From the NCBI GenBank assembly GCA_036426205.1, contig CM071571.1, forward strand, positions 111,432,559 to 111,496,558: a stretch of 64,000 nt of DNA, read 5' to 3'. Source of the stretch: Ascaphus truei. Its lineage: Eukaryota > Chordata > Amphibia > Anura > Ascaphidae. Positions 43,417 to 55,569 of the stretch are shown here, in pieces; positions within the stretch are counted from its first letter, which is position 1; the number at the start of each line of letters is the position of its first letter. Below the pieces are notes generated by a model that saw only the letters and a program-made list of their open reading frames with translations, had not been told where the DNA came from and did not search any database. A program made the position numbers and the translations under genes.

Positions 43417-43684
43417 AGACTGGTAGAGAAGGAACCCAAGTGTAGCACTCAAGCTCACCCTCTGGTGATGAATGTAGTGGTTAAAACGTAATCTTTATTA
43501 TTGAGCAACCAAGATAAAATAAAGGGTATTAAAACGACAAACTGAATGTTTACCTTCAGTTTGTCGTTTTAATACCCTTTATTTTATCTTGGTTGCTCAA
43601 TAATAAAGATTACATTTTAACCACTACATTCATCACCAGAGGGTGAGCTTGAGTGCTACACTTGGGTTCCTTCTCTACCAGTCT
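43417..43684. repeat. Near-perfect palindrome, 130-bp arms, 8-bp spacer
   Basis: Arms 43417-43546 and 43555-43684 are reverse complements with a single mismatch that I can find (ACGTAATC against GATTACAT). The spacer is TGTTTACC. The flanks GGTTCTCTATACTA and GGTTCTATATACTA (43404 and about 43760) look like a target duplication, so the palindrome is part of an inserted element of about 340 bp. Confidence 0.9.
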
Positions 43685-43689
43685 CCTAT

Positions 43690-44020
43690 AAATCATTACC
43701 CAATAGCACCGCTCACCACTACTATCATTGCGGCAGTAGCAGGGGCTCCCCTATTTTTTCACGGTTCTATATACTAACCTGAAATTCCTCCATTTGCGTT
43801 AACTTTATCTGTATGCTCATGTATGGACTATGCTAGGCATACACAGATATTATATAGCATATGGTATTCACTAAAAATTAATGTTTCTGTTTGCCAAAAA
43901 ATAAATAAAAGTGCATTGAAATTGATGTCCAAGTTCAACTTGGCATAAGCCCTAAAAAGTCTGTTTTAATTGTTAGCACAGGATTGAATGGCTGCATATC
44001 AACCCAAAAATTATTTGTAT
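43690..44020. other. Short unassigned spacer
   Basis: Includes the likely right edge of the palindromic element near 43760, then AT-rich sequence. Confidence 0.3.
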
Positions 44021-46020
44021 TGTATGGTATGTCTTTATTTATTTAGCGCCATTAATGTACATAGCGCTTCACAGCAGTAATACACGTTACAATCATATAG
44101 ATAAATAAATAAATAATATTTGAACCCAAGAGATGTGATCTGGTCACCTAGAGAGAGTGTGTAAAGAGAAAAAAGAAGAGGTCCAAAGGTCTCTGGGGTA
44201 CCCCCACAGAGAGATTAATAAGAGGAGGTGTTCGCAGAAGAGACACTGAAAGTACGATGGGAGAGGTAAGAGGAGATCCAGGATAAAGCTTTGTTACGAA
44301 TACCAAGAGTATGGAGAATGTGAAGGAGCAGAGGGTGGTCCACAGTATCAAATGATGCAGAGAGGTAAAGTAATATGAGCATTGTGTAATGACCTCTGTC
44401 TTTGGCAGCATGGAGGTCATTCGTTATTTTACTAAGGGCTGTTTCAGTGGAGTGAGCAGTGCGGAAGCCAGATTGTAGAGGCTCTAGGAGAGAGTAGGTA
44501 TTGAAAAAATGGAGCAAGCGAGAAAATACAAGATATTCAAGGAGTTTAGAGGCAAATGGCAGGTGGGAGACAAGTCAATAGTTAGAAAGACAGGTAGGGT
44601 CAAGCTTTCTGTTTTTGAGTAATGGTATTACTGTTGCATGTTTGAAGGAAGGGGGAAGGGTACCAGAGTAGAGGGAGGAGTTAAAAATGTGTGTGAGCGT
44701 AGGGATTATAGTAGAAGGAAGAGGTTTTAGGAGTGGGAGGGAATGGGGTCAAGAGGGCAGGTGGTAGAGGGAGAAGAGGAGATAAGCAATGACACATCCT
44801 CCTCTGTGACAGCGGAAAAAGAGTCAAGGAAGGCAGGAGGAGAGTTAGGAAGAGGTGTAGTATGGGAGGAGGATACAGAGGGGATGTCCTGACGTATGGA
44901 TTCCACCTTTTCCTTGAAATATTCGGCAAAGTCCTGAGGTGAGATGGACGAAGAAGAGCAGGCAGCAGAAGGTGGTCTGAGTAGGGATTCAAAGACAGAG
45001 AAGAGTTGGCGTGGATTCGACTTGTGCGTGTTGATTAGTGAGGAAATGTAGGTTTGTTAAGTCTGAGAGAGGGCAGAGTTGAAACAGGATATCATACATT
45101 TGTAGTGAAGGAAGTCTGCGAGAGTGTGAGATTTCCTCCAGAGGCGTTCAGAGTAATGAGTGCAGGAGTGCAGCATGTGCATGTGGGAATTTAGCCAGGG
45201 GGTGGGGTTAGAAGGGTGAGAACGGCAAAAAGAAAGTGGGGCATGTAGATCAAGAGAGGAGGACAGGTCAGAGTTGTAGTTCCTGACCACATTGTCAGGG
45301 TCTGGAGCAGAGCAGAGAGGGGAGAGGGAGGAGCATAAAGTGGAATCAAAAGCGGATAGGTTAATAGTGTGCAGGTCTCTGCAGAAATGAGGGGTAGATG
45401 GAGGTGGAGAAGGGGAGACGCGATATAGAGAAAATTAGATGGGTTGATGGCTAGAGAAAGGAAATGTGCAAAAGGAGAAGTCAAAGAGAGAAAAGTTTTT
45501 AGTGAAAACCAGATCGAGTTAGTGGCCATCCTTGTTGGTGCTGAATGCAGTCCACTGTTGAAGGCCAAAAGAAGAGGTTAGAGAGAGAAAGTGGGAAGCC
45601 ATAGGGAGATAGGGGTCATCGATGTTGCAGTTAAAGTCCCCAAGGAGACGAACAGGGGAGTCTGAGGAGAGAAAGAAAGAGAGCCAGGATTCAAAGTGAG
45701 AGAGAAATGCAGAAGGGGGGTGAGTAGAGGTAGGTGGGCAATAGATTACCCCACGTGGACAGGGAGAGGAGAGAAGATCTGGACAGTGTGAGCCTCAAAG
45801 GAGGAAAAAGCAAGGGAGGGAGGAATAGGAAAGGTTCGGTAGCAGCAGATAGAGGAGAGCAGTAGCCCAACGTCTCCACCCTTGCCATCAGGGCATGGTT
45901 TGTGGGAGAAAGAAAGGCAACCATAAGAGAGGGCATCTTCCAGAGCAGAGTCAGACAGTAGTCTCAGTTAGAGCAAAGAGGAGCAGAGTTTAGTGCTGAT
46001 ATGTGCAGTCTGGTATAGAT
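44021..46020 (-). pseudogene. L2-type LINE, decayed
   Basis: The 3' end near 44030-44080 has TTTATTTAGCGCCATTAATG and AGCGCTTCACAGCAGTAATA, the L2/CR1-type terminal motif. RT blocks at 44215-44517 read [38 protein letters not shown] and [15 protein letters not shown], then SVGVPQ. Upstream around 45500-45640 RLLGDFNCNIDDPYLPM and FGLQQWTAFST belong to the APE endonuclease. Many frameshifts. The 5' limit is set by loss of similarity near 46020. Confidence 0.85.
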
Positions 46021-46450
46021 AATATCCTCCTTTCCAAATTCAAATCCAGGATTCAGGGTCAGTAGGTGTTGCATTGTCCACTTGTTTCACTCTTGTTTAA
46101 CAAAGTATGGATATTTATACTGTAGGTCAACAACATTTATTATTTTCACAGTAAATATAAATGATGAATTTAATATATAATAGCAACACTAACATTAGTT
46201 GTCAATAAAAAATTACACATCATTATGTTTGAATTTATATTGTATAAATCAGGTATTCAACATGACGCAATGCATCAAACTTCAGTTACAATAATGAACA
46301 ATGCATCATATGTATGCTGCCTTTATATACAGTATATGATGCACATTTAATGAAGGTTTGTACTTTTTAAGACTAACATTTTGACACACAATCAAAATTC
46401 AAATATGACCCTAGTACATAGGCCCCAAATACTATATATCCTAGATATTT
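46021..46450. other. Unassigned AT-rich sequence
   Basis: Ends with CTAGTACATAGGCCCC (about 46411), which resembles a Harbinger-type terminus seen elsewhere in the window, but no partner was found. Confidence 0.3.
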
Positions 46451-46453
46451 AAT

Positions 46454-47885
46454 GTGGCCATGTCTCCCTCTGGGGTTCCCCTTAACTCCGGTAGCTGCGA
46501 AGGGCTGTGGGGATGCTCGGCGAGTGTCGGGGGCATTCAGGAGGCAAGCGCAGGTGCCGGGAGTTGCAGTGGGGGCTGGAGCGGGAAGCAGGTCCCCGGG
46601 AGGCCTGCGGGAGGCCTGCGGCGCAACCGGCTAGTGGGGGCCGCCATCTTTAAAGTTGCGTGTGCGTATTACCTAGTTGCGCATGCACAGTGGTTTAAGG
46701 GAAATGGCGACCATTAAAGAAACAAGGCTCCGTGGGGACTACAAGCCCCACAATGCACAGGGGCTGGGAATCAGGTGCCACAGCTAAGCCAATAGGGTTG
46801 CAAGGATCCCCTGCAACTTCGTAGATACATTTGGTGCGCCAGTCGGAGCTGGGAGAAGGAGAGAGTAGGGTGTGTGTGTGCAGGGTATCTGTGACTCCTG
46901 CACTAGGCCAGAGACCCTCATAGGCCCCAGCTAGGCCCCGACTCCCCCTTTGAGCTTGTAGCTGCTGCAGGGACAGGCCCAGTAGATAGGGACACTGCCC
47001 CTGTAGTACCAAGCGGGAGGGACACAGCCAGGACGCGGCCGTGATCTGGCATCTGGTGGTCTGGGACCATATCACCACACAGAAAGAGACTACAGGCATA
47101 CCCCGCTTTAAGGACACTCACTTTAAGTACACTCGCGAGTAAGGACATATCGCCCAATAGGCAAACAGAAGCTCGCGCATGCGCCTGTCAGCATGTCCTG
47201 AAGAGCAATTCTGGCTCCCTACCTGTACCGAAGCTGTGTGCAAGTGGGGAGACTATAGAGCCTGTTACAAATGCGTTATTTACATCCGTTATGCACGTAT
47301 ATGACGATTGCAGTACAGTACATGCATCGATAAGTGGAAAAAAGGTAGTGCTTCACTTTAACTACATTTTCGCTTTACATACATGCTCCAGTCCCATTGC
47401 GTACGTTAAAGCGGGGTATGCCTATATTATGGTGGGACCCTCCAGCTGCACACCACCCCATGTGGAGGTGGACTTGTTGCTGACAGCTTGGGTATGGACG
47501 GGCCCTTATCTTCAGTTGGCGCTACCGGGTGCTGGAGCACCCGGCAGGTATCATCAAGTGCACCAACAATTCACACTTTAGTTGTGGGCAGCGCTGTCAC
47601 ACACATTGGGTGGGTTGACTCTTGTGGACACCAGGGTGGTTGGGTGCTCAAGGGGCACCTCAGTACTTTAGGAAATATCCCATCCTAGTGTGGACACTGT
47701 GTTGGCGGGCTCTGTGGGGTTACAGCCGTACGTGGCCTATTTGATGTGGGTCTTATATTGTTATTCCTTTTTCATATGCATGCAGTAAACTGTTATCTTT
47801 ATCAGTGTGTGTATTATTGCAGTGTGTGTATTATTGCAGTGGGTCCTGTGACGGGGTTATCCAACATAGCAGGATCCTGCACAGT
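46454..47885 (+). mobile_element. LTR-like element, copy 2, split by a MITE
   Basis: Plus-strand homologue of 41454-42385. Shares GGCCGCCATCTT, ACTACAAGCCCCACAATGC, GGACAGGCCC, CACATTGGGTGGGTTGACT and GACGGGGTTATCCAACATAG. A 332-bp MITE (47093-47424) interrupts it. The right boundary is set just before TGGAGGCGCTG at 47886. The left boundary is uncertain. Confidence 0.55.
47093..47424. mobile_element. Tigger-like MITE inside the LTR-like element
   Basis: Inverted termini CAGGCATACCCCGCTTTAA and TTAAAGCGGGGTATGCCTA, flanked by TA on both sides (47091-47092 and 47425-47426). CAGGCATACC is a known terminus of Tigger-group Tc1/mariner elements. Comparison with 41454-42385 shows the empty site. 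Confidence 0.85.
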
Positions 47886-47963
47886 TGGAGGCGCTGTCAC
47901 CGGACGGATTAGGTACACCCAGGCTCCCAGCAGCGGAGGTTCAGGCTTCCTGTGAGCCACAGG
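47886..47963 (+). other. Retroelement leader: tRNA-primer-like site and splice donor
   Basis: TGGAGGCGCTG at 47886-47896 and a donor CACAG|GTAAAG with GT at 47963-47964, with an alignable leader between. Confidence 0.5.
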
Positions 47964-48029
47964 TAAAGCACCACGCACACGTAGTACAGTAGCTGTCTCA
48001 TCTCCCATAGGGTGGGGGAAACAGTGCTA

Positions 48030-49880
48030 CCTTAACTGGGCAGTTTACGCTTCTAAGATTCACTGGGGCCTCCTATACTAAGATTTTATTTTGACAGTTT
48101 GTGCATCAAAATGTCATTGTTAAAAGTAATGCAAACCTTCCAAAAATTTGCATCTTATGTATGAAGACTTTATACAGGACACATCATTTGTTGTTTATAG
48201 CTATTTTTTACACGTCCCTCGTTGTTAAATACAATTTGAATTAAAACAGACACTATTAGATGACTTTTGGGGGGTTTATTCCAAGTTGAACTTCGCAAGA
48301 CAATTTCATGCACTTTTATTTGATTTTGTGGAACACAGGTATATCCTTCTATAGCACATACTTTTTACATCTGTCAGCGAGGCGCAGTTTATTCTGTTCG
48401 CCAAAACAAATGAAAAAAACTTTCTTTTATCTATGCAGCTGGTGCAGATGGATAAATGTGAGCGTTTTACAAAGGTGCACACATGCGCAATTAAAAGTGA
48501 GCTTCACGTGTGCATATTTTGCGCCAAAAAGCTATTTTCAAAAGCTTAGTACATTGACCCCTTTTAAAAGTCCAACAAGCATCACAGTGAACATTATATT
48601 TAACATGTAAAAGTCAGTGGATTGGTGGATTTTTGTTGTTGTTGCACAAGCCCACAATCCTCATATTAGTTTATTATATATAATATAGTGCACATTGTTT
48701 TGCTGTTTTAATACATTTTAATAGTAATAGTATATATCAATTTTTTGTTTCAAATATTTTACAATAGCCGTACTGTGAAATTAATACAGTATGTTTATAC
48801 ATCAAAATTTCCCGTCTATATATCAGCTAACAAAATAAACAGACTTTTTAGAATTGCCGCCAGGTGCAACTTGACGGGCGATTTTCACGCAGGTTCACAC
48901 TACTGTATTTTGTTGACGCACAGATACAATGCTTTCAAGCACATATCATTTCCATCTGTGCATCATGCACAACTCATTTCTTACTTTGTGCCAATATACT
49001 TAACTAAAAAAACATTTTTGAAACTTGGGCTGCACATTGAGGTAAAAAGGGTTAGTACATAGCTGCACAAAACTGCAATTTAATGTAGTAATTTTGTGTA
49101 GTCATTTAATGGCAAACAATTCATTTGTGATGCCTAGTATGTAAATCTGGTGCAATTTTTTTGCTCCCATGTTGCCTCTGTTTTGCAGTCAGGAGACTTC
49201 AATAGACTACTTCAATAGACTGCATGGTTACAAAACAGCAATTATATAAATACTTCATACAGTCTTTGAAATGACATTTTTTAAATCCGTTTCCGATTGA
49301 TTAAAGATGATTACAGAAATGAATGATGGGTCATTTTTTTGGGCTCACCACATCAGCCCATTAGTACACAGGCCCCACAGACTCCTATTGAATAGCATTT
49401 TTTTCTGTGGCGAATCAAGTGCCATTCTTTGTCACCTGCTTTGCCCCAGTTTTGCACCCAAGGGACTTTGATAAATGGACACAAAAGTGCTTATTTTCTT
49501 GGCTGACCATCAAAATCTTTTTGGATGGATGAAGAAAACAATATATTCATTGTGACATGTCCAACCAAGTATTTTGCGCTTTACAGAATTGCATAGAAAA
49601 CCTCTGATGGGTGATATTACTTTGACAAATCTGATGTTTGTTTTTATTTTACGTGTGCATATTTACAGTTACATGCACACAACTGTTTATATTAGATTTT
49701 CTGTGCAATATGGATATTTTTCTCCTATGGAATAGGAAAAGGATGTGTGTGTGTAAATTATCCAAGTGTATCTATTCAAAACTACACAATATTTACTCCA
49801 CGTCAGATATGGCCTAAGTTTCTACTTAAAGAGAGGTAAAATGTAGTCATAATAGAGCAGTATTCGATGGAAGGTACAGT
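48030..49880. other. AT-rich sequence, possible Harbinger-like termini
   Basis: GGGGCCTCCTATACTAAG at about 48066 has two possible inverted partners: AGCTTAGTACATTGACCCC (48545-48563) and ATTAGTACACAGGCCCC (about 49359-49375). No exact target duplication could be shown for either. No ORF is supported. Confidence 0.3.
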
Positions 49881-50430
49881 ATAAAGAACAGGGCTCCACG
49901 GTTTTTAAATACACTATTTATTGCCAAAAGAATGACGTGACGTTTCGGCCATACTGTACATGGCCTTTATCAAAAGCAGAATGGCAGAATCTCCCTATCA
50001 TAGTCATAATAGAGCAGTCACACTATTTATAGATTTTTTTTTTTTATCTTAGTCAAGGATACACTTGAGATATTTGCCATTTTGTTTTCTTTATTTATAC
50101 TTTGCCAAAAGCCATATTGTCTAACTGTGCATCCCTTTCTGATAACGTCGGGAAGAATGAAATCTATAGAAAGTGTGATCAGTAGAATGTACCGGATCCC
50201 TCTTGGACTTCGCTGGTTGTGCACCCGTGCCAGCGTACATAACTGTATCGTGAGTGCTACTATCCAAGGAAACACACTGACAAGACACTCATAGACTCTC
50301 CCCCCCCTCACCCCTGCACCCCACAACGCTGGTACAATTGAGAGAGAGTGGCTGTGGGCTGAGTCCTGGACAGCTCCACTCCTCACTCTTTACCTTCACC
50401 CACGTCCCCTGCTCTCTTCAGTGTACTGCC
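49881..50430 (-). repeat. Repeat with hammerhead-like motif and an unconvincing ORF
   Basis: At 49941-49975 the minus strand reads CTTTTGATAAAGGCC..GGCCGAAACGTC, a module like those elsewhere here. A 119-residue minus-strand ORF (50027-50386) has one hydrophobic stretch (FPWIVALTIQL) but no domain I recognise. It could be an exon or a chance frame. Confidence 0.3.
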
Positions 50431-52140
50431 CCACACACAGCGCAGTAATAACTTGATGTGTCAGTCACCGCTGTGGCCAGTAATAGTGTGCCCTATTCCG
50501 CGGTCCCACTATCAAAGCATGATGAGAGCACTGTTGCCGGTTGCTGGTTGCAGCGGTGACTGACAGGTCAATTAATACTGTGCGCAGCAGAAGTGCAAGA
50601 TGTCAACATTTAGGGACCAGGGATTTTTCCATCCCTGATGTACACTATATCATTCACAATAACCAAGAAGATTATTTATCTGAATAAATAGCAGTAGCAC
50701 ATATTGAACTCAATGGATTCTACCACACTGTCAATAACCCCTTTAAGCAGCTGTTCATTAAAGGCCTAGTAACTGTTACCTAGCTAAAACAGTCATATTT
50801 GAGAGTATCTATTCTTTTACTTTATTTATATTCATATCTGTTCTGAGAACAAATGCTGGGGAGCAGTCTGGAAAGTTAGGGAAGAAAGGAATTTTAGAAA
50901 AATAAACCGGTACTATCATGGCATTGAAGTCTAAAAGTTTAAATTTTTTTGTTTGTATTCTGTAGCGTGCACTCTATTATTTCCAGATTTTCCATTTCAG
51001 CCTAACAATAGATGACAATTTTAAAAGATCAAAGATTCTTGCAACTATTCTGCAGGCAATGAATGCAATTGTAGGTTTCCAAGCAAGCCATAAAAACACT
51101 ACAACATACATTTGTAAGTCAAATAAAGTAATGCTTCAAGCAAAGTTTGATTTTTGTTGTTGTTTGGAAAATGCTTTGATTTGATGCCATGCTTGAGCCT
51201 CAGTGGTTAGAGTTAGATTGTGTTTTTTTTTTTTTCAAGAAGGAAACCTTGCCTAGATCTTTAATTGAACATAAAAAGTTACATGTCCAGTATACCAGTA
51301 CACCATATAAAAACCAAGCACATTATTTTGCTTGCATAAATAGTTTTATATAAATATTTCCCACAAAGAAAACAAATGTTCCTGGCAATACGATTGTTGA
51401 ACAATTAGTGCTCCCCTAATGTATCTGTTTTTGAGCATGGATAACCGATATTATCTTTTGATGCACTGTAATCTCCAATACTAAAGTACCTACTGTAAAA
51501 TGTTCTCACAATAGCAGAAATTACGTTGCATGTCTTTTTCAAAAGCATTTCATTCAAATATGTATGCTTCACTACAAATTAGATAAACACATGATAAAGG
51601 AAGCAATTGCAGGAGAAAATATTTCTTATATCAAATGACATTAACATGATGGAGAAGGGTTACAGTAGGACTTTGTATAGTCACTAAGACGTGCTCCTGT
51701 CATTGTTCCGTCCATGAAAGTATACATTTGTATTCTGCAAAATCCCATCGAACAACAGACTACATTGCTTTCAGAATTATTATGCATTGCTGCAGTATTA
51801 TAGGAGATTATTTTTTATTTATGTTTACAGTTTCTAGTGCGCATTTATAATCTTAATTTCCAAAAGTAATCTAATGTTTACACCATCACCTGGATACCCA
51901 GAATGTACTGATGTACTATTGTACAATTTACAATATGTCCATTTAATGCCATGCCTCTGGTATCTTTCTTGCACTTTATTTCTCAAAGATTAAAATGGGG
52001 ATTATCTATCAAAGTAGACACAGTAACACAAAATGTCTATTTGTGATATTATTGTAAAGCAATTCTTTATCCAACACCTTTGAGATGGACATACTGTAAC
52101 ATATTTGATTAACTTTCTAACTATTTAGGCAAAAAGAAAA
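50431..52140. other. Unassigned AT-rich, apparently non-repetitive sequence
   Basis: No ORF, terminal repeats or tandem structure. Candidate host unique DNA. Confidence 0.3.
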
Positions 52141-52539
52141 AACAGAGAGAGGTAGAACCCCAAGGAGAGCACTCTACCAATGTGTAGCCAAAATGTATCA
52201 GAACCTAGTAAGGTGGGTGAGTAATGAATTAATTAAAACCAGAAACTTTAATTGAGTCTTAACTCTAAATATAAAATAATATGGGGAACACTATAGGTCA
52301 AGTAAAATACTAATGATAGCCAGTGTACAGTGAATTAATATTAAAAATGAGCAAAGCAGACCACAATAATCTCTGTACTGTAAACCCAGAGTCTGGGATA
52401 TGGCCGCACGATAACACTAGTGGTGTAGAGTAGATCCAAAGGATGGTTATAGGTCAAAACAGGTAACGGTAAGTGTCTAGTTTGTACTATGTCGTATGGC
52501 ATAAATCAGCATGTCGATATCAACGCTGACTGTAACAGT

Positions 52540-53225
52540 ATACAGGTATAGCTGGTTACTTGTACAGGTTAGTGGTATTGTACCTATATCAGTAACACAG
52601 CACACAGAGTCAGTTATCTGTGTAAATAATGCCAAAAGCCGTGCCTGTTGGTGGTGGATCTCTATGTACAAAAGCCACTTGATGTTAGTATGGTGCGTGA
52701 GTATTGTACACACAAGTTAGTGGTATTGTACCTATATCGCTAGCACAGCCCACAGAGTCAATTATCTGTGTAAACAATGCCAAAAAGCCGTGCCTGTTTA
52801 TGGTGGTTCTCTGTATGTATAAGCCACCTGGTGTTAGTGCGGTGCGTGAGTGTTGTACTGTACACACACATACACGTAGCAGTATACAGGTATAGCTGGT
52901 TACTTGTACAGGTTGGTGGTATTGTACCTATATCAGTAACATAGCACACAGAGTCAGTTTATCTGTGTAATTAATGCCAAAAGCCATGCCTGTTGGTGGT
53001 GGATCTCTATGTACAAAAACCACTGATGTTAGTATGGTGCGTGAGTATTGTACACACAAGTTAGTGGTATTGTGCCTATATCGGTAACACAGCCCACAGA
53101 GTCAGTTATCTGTGTAAACAATGCCAAAAGCCGTGCCTGTTCATGGTGGTTCTCTATATGTATAAGCCACTTGGTGTTAGTGCGGTGCGTGAGTGTTGTA
53201 CACACACATACACACCGTATCAGTG
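52540..53225. repeat. Minisatellite with dimeric (A-B-A-B) organisation
   Basis: Four related units of roughly 150-200 bp share GTGGTATTGTACCTATATC, TCAGTTATCTGTGTAAA, ATGCCAAAAGCC and GTGCGTGAGT. Units 1 and 3 carry GGTGGTGGATCTC and units 2 and 4 carry ATGGTGGTTCTCT, so the true period is a dimer of about 350 bp. ORFs across it are repeats of each other and not genes. Confidence 0.8.
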
Positions 53226-53380
53226 TCAGTATTAATCTAAAACAGTGCACAAGTAGTGCCTGTTAACATGGATTGTGGTAGATTCGTGAAATTCATACAC
53301 TCACACACATGTCAGAGAATATATTGACTGAATCAGTATTAATCTAAAACAGTGCACAAGTAGTGCCTGTTAACATGGAG
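53226..53380. repeat. Direct repeat of about 48 bp
   Basis: TCAGTATTAATCTAAAACAG through TTAACATGGA occurs at about 53227-53273 and 53332-53378. Confidence 0.8.
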
Positions 53381-53480
53381 TGGAATCACTCAATGCTTTG
53401 CTCATAACACACAACTAAAATTGCAGTACCTTGTAACCAGGATAGTGATCCCACAAGTCAGGATAGAAAGGGTAACCTAC

Positions 53481-53868
53481 TGTAAAATGGCGCCCAATTG
53501 ATACAGAGAGTTACGGACGCTACCCAGAAGATGGCTACTTAACATGAGAGTAACAGCAACAAGATTAAGTACTATACCTCCTTAGAGCATTATAAGTGGG
53601 TGCTACATAGGGAAGACATAAATGGCACAAACACTGTGAAGATACGAGAAATATGTCTATTGTGGATGATATCAATGTGTGAGGATCATTGTGGATGGAT
53701 GTCAATAAAATTCCTGTTGGTACTATAAAAGTTCCTGGCACTCTTCATTATTCCATCAGCATATCTACACCCAAGCCTGCGTGGACCCAGCACCCTGATA
53801 AGGTATGAGAGACTGAGCAAAGCCATACATCTAGTTAACTCCTTAAAAGCCGAGCAAGGAGGGTTACA
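53481..53868 (+). repeat. 5' LTR of a retrovirus-like element
   Basis: 388 bp from TGTAAAATGG to GGGTTACA, with TGTAA/TTACA inverted ends. ATAAAA-type signal (CAATAAAATTCC) near 53703. It lies 2 bp before a recognisable primer-binding site. No second LTR was found downstream. Confidence 0.65.
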
Positions 53869-53870
53869 TT

Positions 53871-53888
53871 TGGCACTCAATGTGGGAC
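53871..53888 (+). other. tRNA-Lys-type primer-binding site
   Basis: TGGCACTCAATGTGGGAC matches the Lys1,2-type site (TGGCGCCCAACGTGGGGC) at 14 of 18 positions; all four differences are transitions. Confidence 0.6.
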
Positions 53889-55567
53889 TTGGCATGCAAA
53901 AGAAAAAGTTTTTGTGCTTTGCTCGGTTTGGAACCTTTGGGGAAAAAATTAGTCTGTTTTTGTCAATTTTGATGTTTTTAAACTGTGGCTGTGAAGAAAA
54001 AATGTTTTGAAAAATGTCATAGCGTTTTTGTGTGTTTTTGCCTGTGGAAACTGCTTTTCTGCTGTTAGACTGTGAAGATTGTTTTTGCTAGAGATAAGTG
54101 CTAAAGACTGTGATTCACCCGTTGTCCACTAAATAGAACTCATGTGCAAGTCACTGTAGCAGGTGAAATTATGGCACGTGGTTTGAATCAAGAGAAAGTA
54201 TTTTGCAAGTTTGCATGGACTGGGAGCTGATGTTTTTGCAAAATAACAGTGTCAAGTATTCAATTGCAAAGTTTTCCCAATACTAGAAAACTAACATTGC
54301 AAGGGTCCCAGATATGGGTGTTCAAATTAAGATGTTTATTTCTAGAAGCAAACTGAAAGCTTTGCTAAAGAAATGAATTGTTGTTTCCTGACAGTGGGAT
54401 GTTATGTGCACCTGTCATTTTTAAAGGACTGTAAATCAAAGTTGGTGCACCTTGATGTTAGGATTGCTTAGCAAAATCTACTATACCAAACAAGCCACCA
54501 AACGAGCCACCAAGCTATAGTAGGCCCAAATCTCCCGCTAACTAAAGTTTGCACAGTAAATGGATACTATTTCCCACCACTGAAGTATGTGGCACAATAC
54601 AGGTATCCAGGACTGATTGTTGAATTTATGCACCAGAAGTTAAAGTTCGCAATGACCAGGGCTTAATGATTGCATTGCATAAAGTGTTCTGAAAAGAGAG
54701 TTTTTGTAGAAGATGAGCGTGGGCCCAGAGACTGTTGTACTAGATTTTTTTGTCAAAAGAACAGTTTTCAAAATTGTGCAGGAGTGCAACCAAAGTGCAG
54801 TGCCGGTGCATGAAAGTGGTGCGAACATACTGCCACACCTAGTCAGGACCATCCAATTACGGTCCACTAAAAAAAAGAGCCAGACCCACCCCTAATAGGT
54901 TTGAAAGGGGAGGAACTTTCTGTAGCAAAGAGAACAGCACATGCGGGTGTTATGAAGCCAAACCCTGCTAAACGCCCTGAGCTGGACTTTGTGTACACAA
55001 TTGGATCTAATCAGTTCACTATGTCTCTGGTTGAGTCTCAGCTAGAGCTTGATAAGTTTGCAGTATTAATAGTAGCGTTCCCTCACAAAAGGGTACATGT
55101 TACTGTGATTCTACGTCTGCTCCACATGGAGCCTACAGTGCCTGCTATAACAATGACACGTTATGAAGTCCCATGCCGGGTCTTTGTGATCTCTATCCAA
55201 GGCAAAGAGTTTGTCCAGGCTATACACACCATTTGTAGGTGTCCTGTAGGAGAATTGTCATGCTATGCCAGGGGCTGATATGAAGCCACTTCTATACTGC
55301 CAGCGAGCTGCGTCTGTGGAGGAGAGTAAAAGAGCGGCTTCTACTCTGGATGTTGATGCCTGGGAGCACAGGATGTGATGTCCCCCAATGGAGGAATGAG
55401 CCACAGACGTTGATCTGGTAGCATTACCCACAGAGGCAATGGCACCGGAGGTGAATGAGGACATCACACCCCTAGAAGAGCCAAGTGCCATATACCACAA
55501 AGAAGCTAAAGATTTTCCAGATGTCGCAGCACCTGAGTTTGCTGAAACCGGTCATCCTTGATCGGCA
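53889..55567 (+). pseudogene. Decayed interior of a retrovirus-like element
   Basis: Follows the LTR and primer site. The longest frame is 54901-55278 (125 residues, GVMKPNPAKRPELDFVYTIG onwards). A separate frame before 55560 includes DFPDVAAPEFAETGHP. None match Gag, protease or polymerase motifs that I know. Long T- and A-rich non-coding sequence lies between 53930 and 54700. Class cannot be assigned. Confidence 0.35.
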
Positions 55568-55569
55568 TA

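Noticed and set aside
50027..50386. 119-residue minus-strand ORF as a host exon
   Set aside because: No recognised domain, starts in low-complexity sequence and ends in a Lys-rich run; adjacent to a repeat module. Left as uncertain.
52477..53266. Family of similar 60-78 residue ORFs
   Set aside because: They are the minisatellite units translated on both strands.
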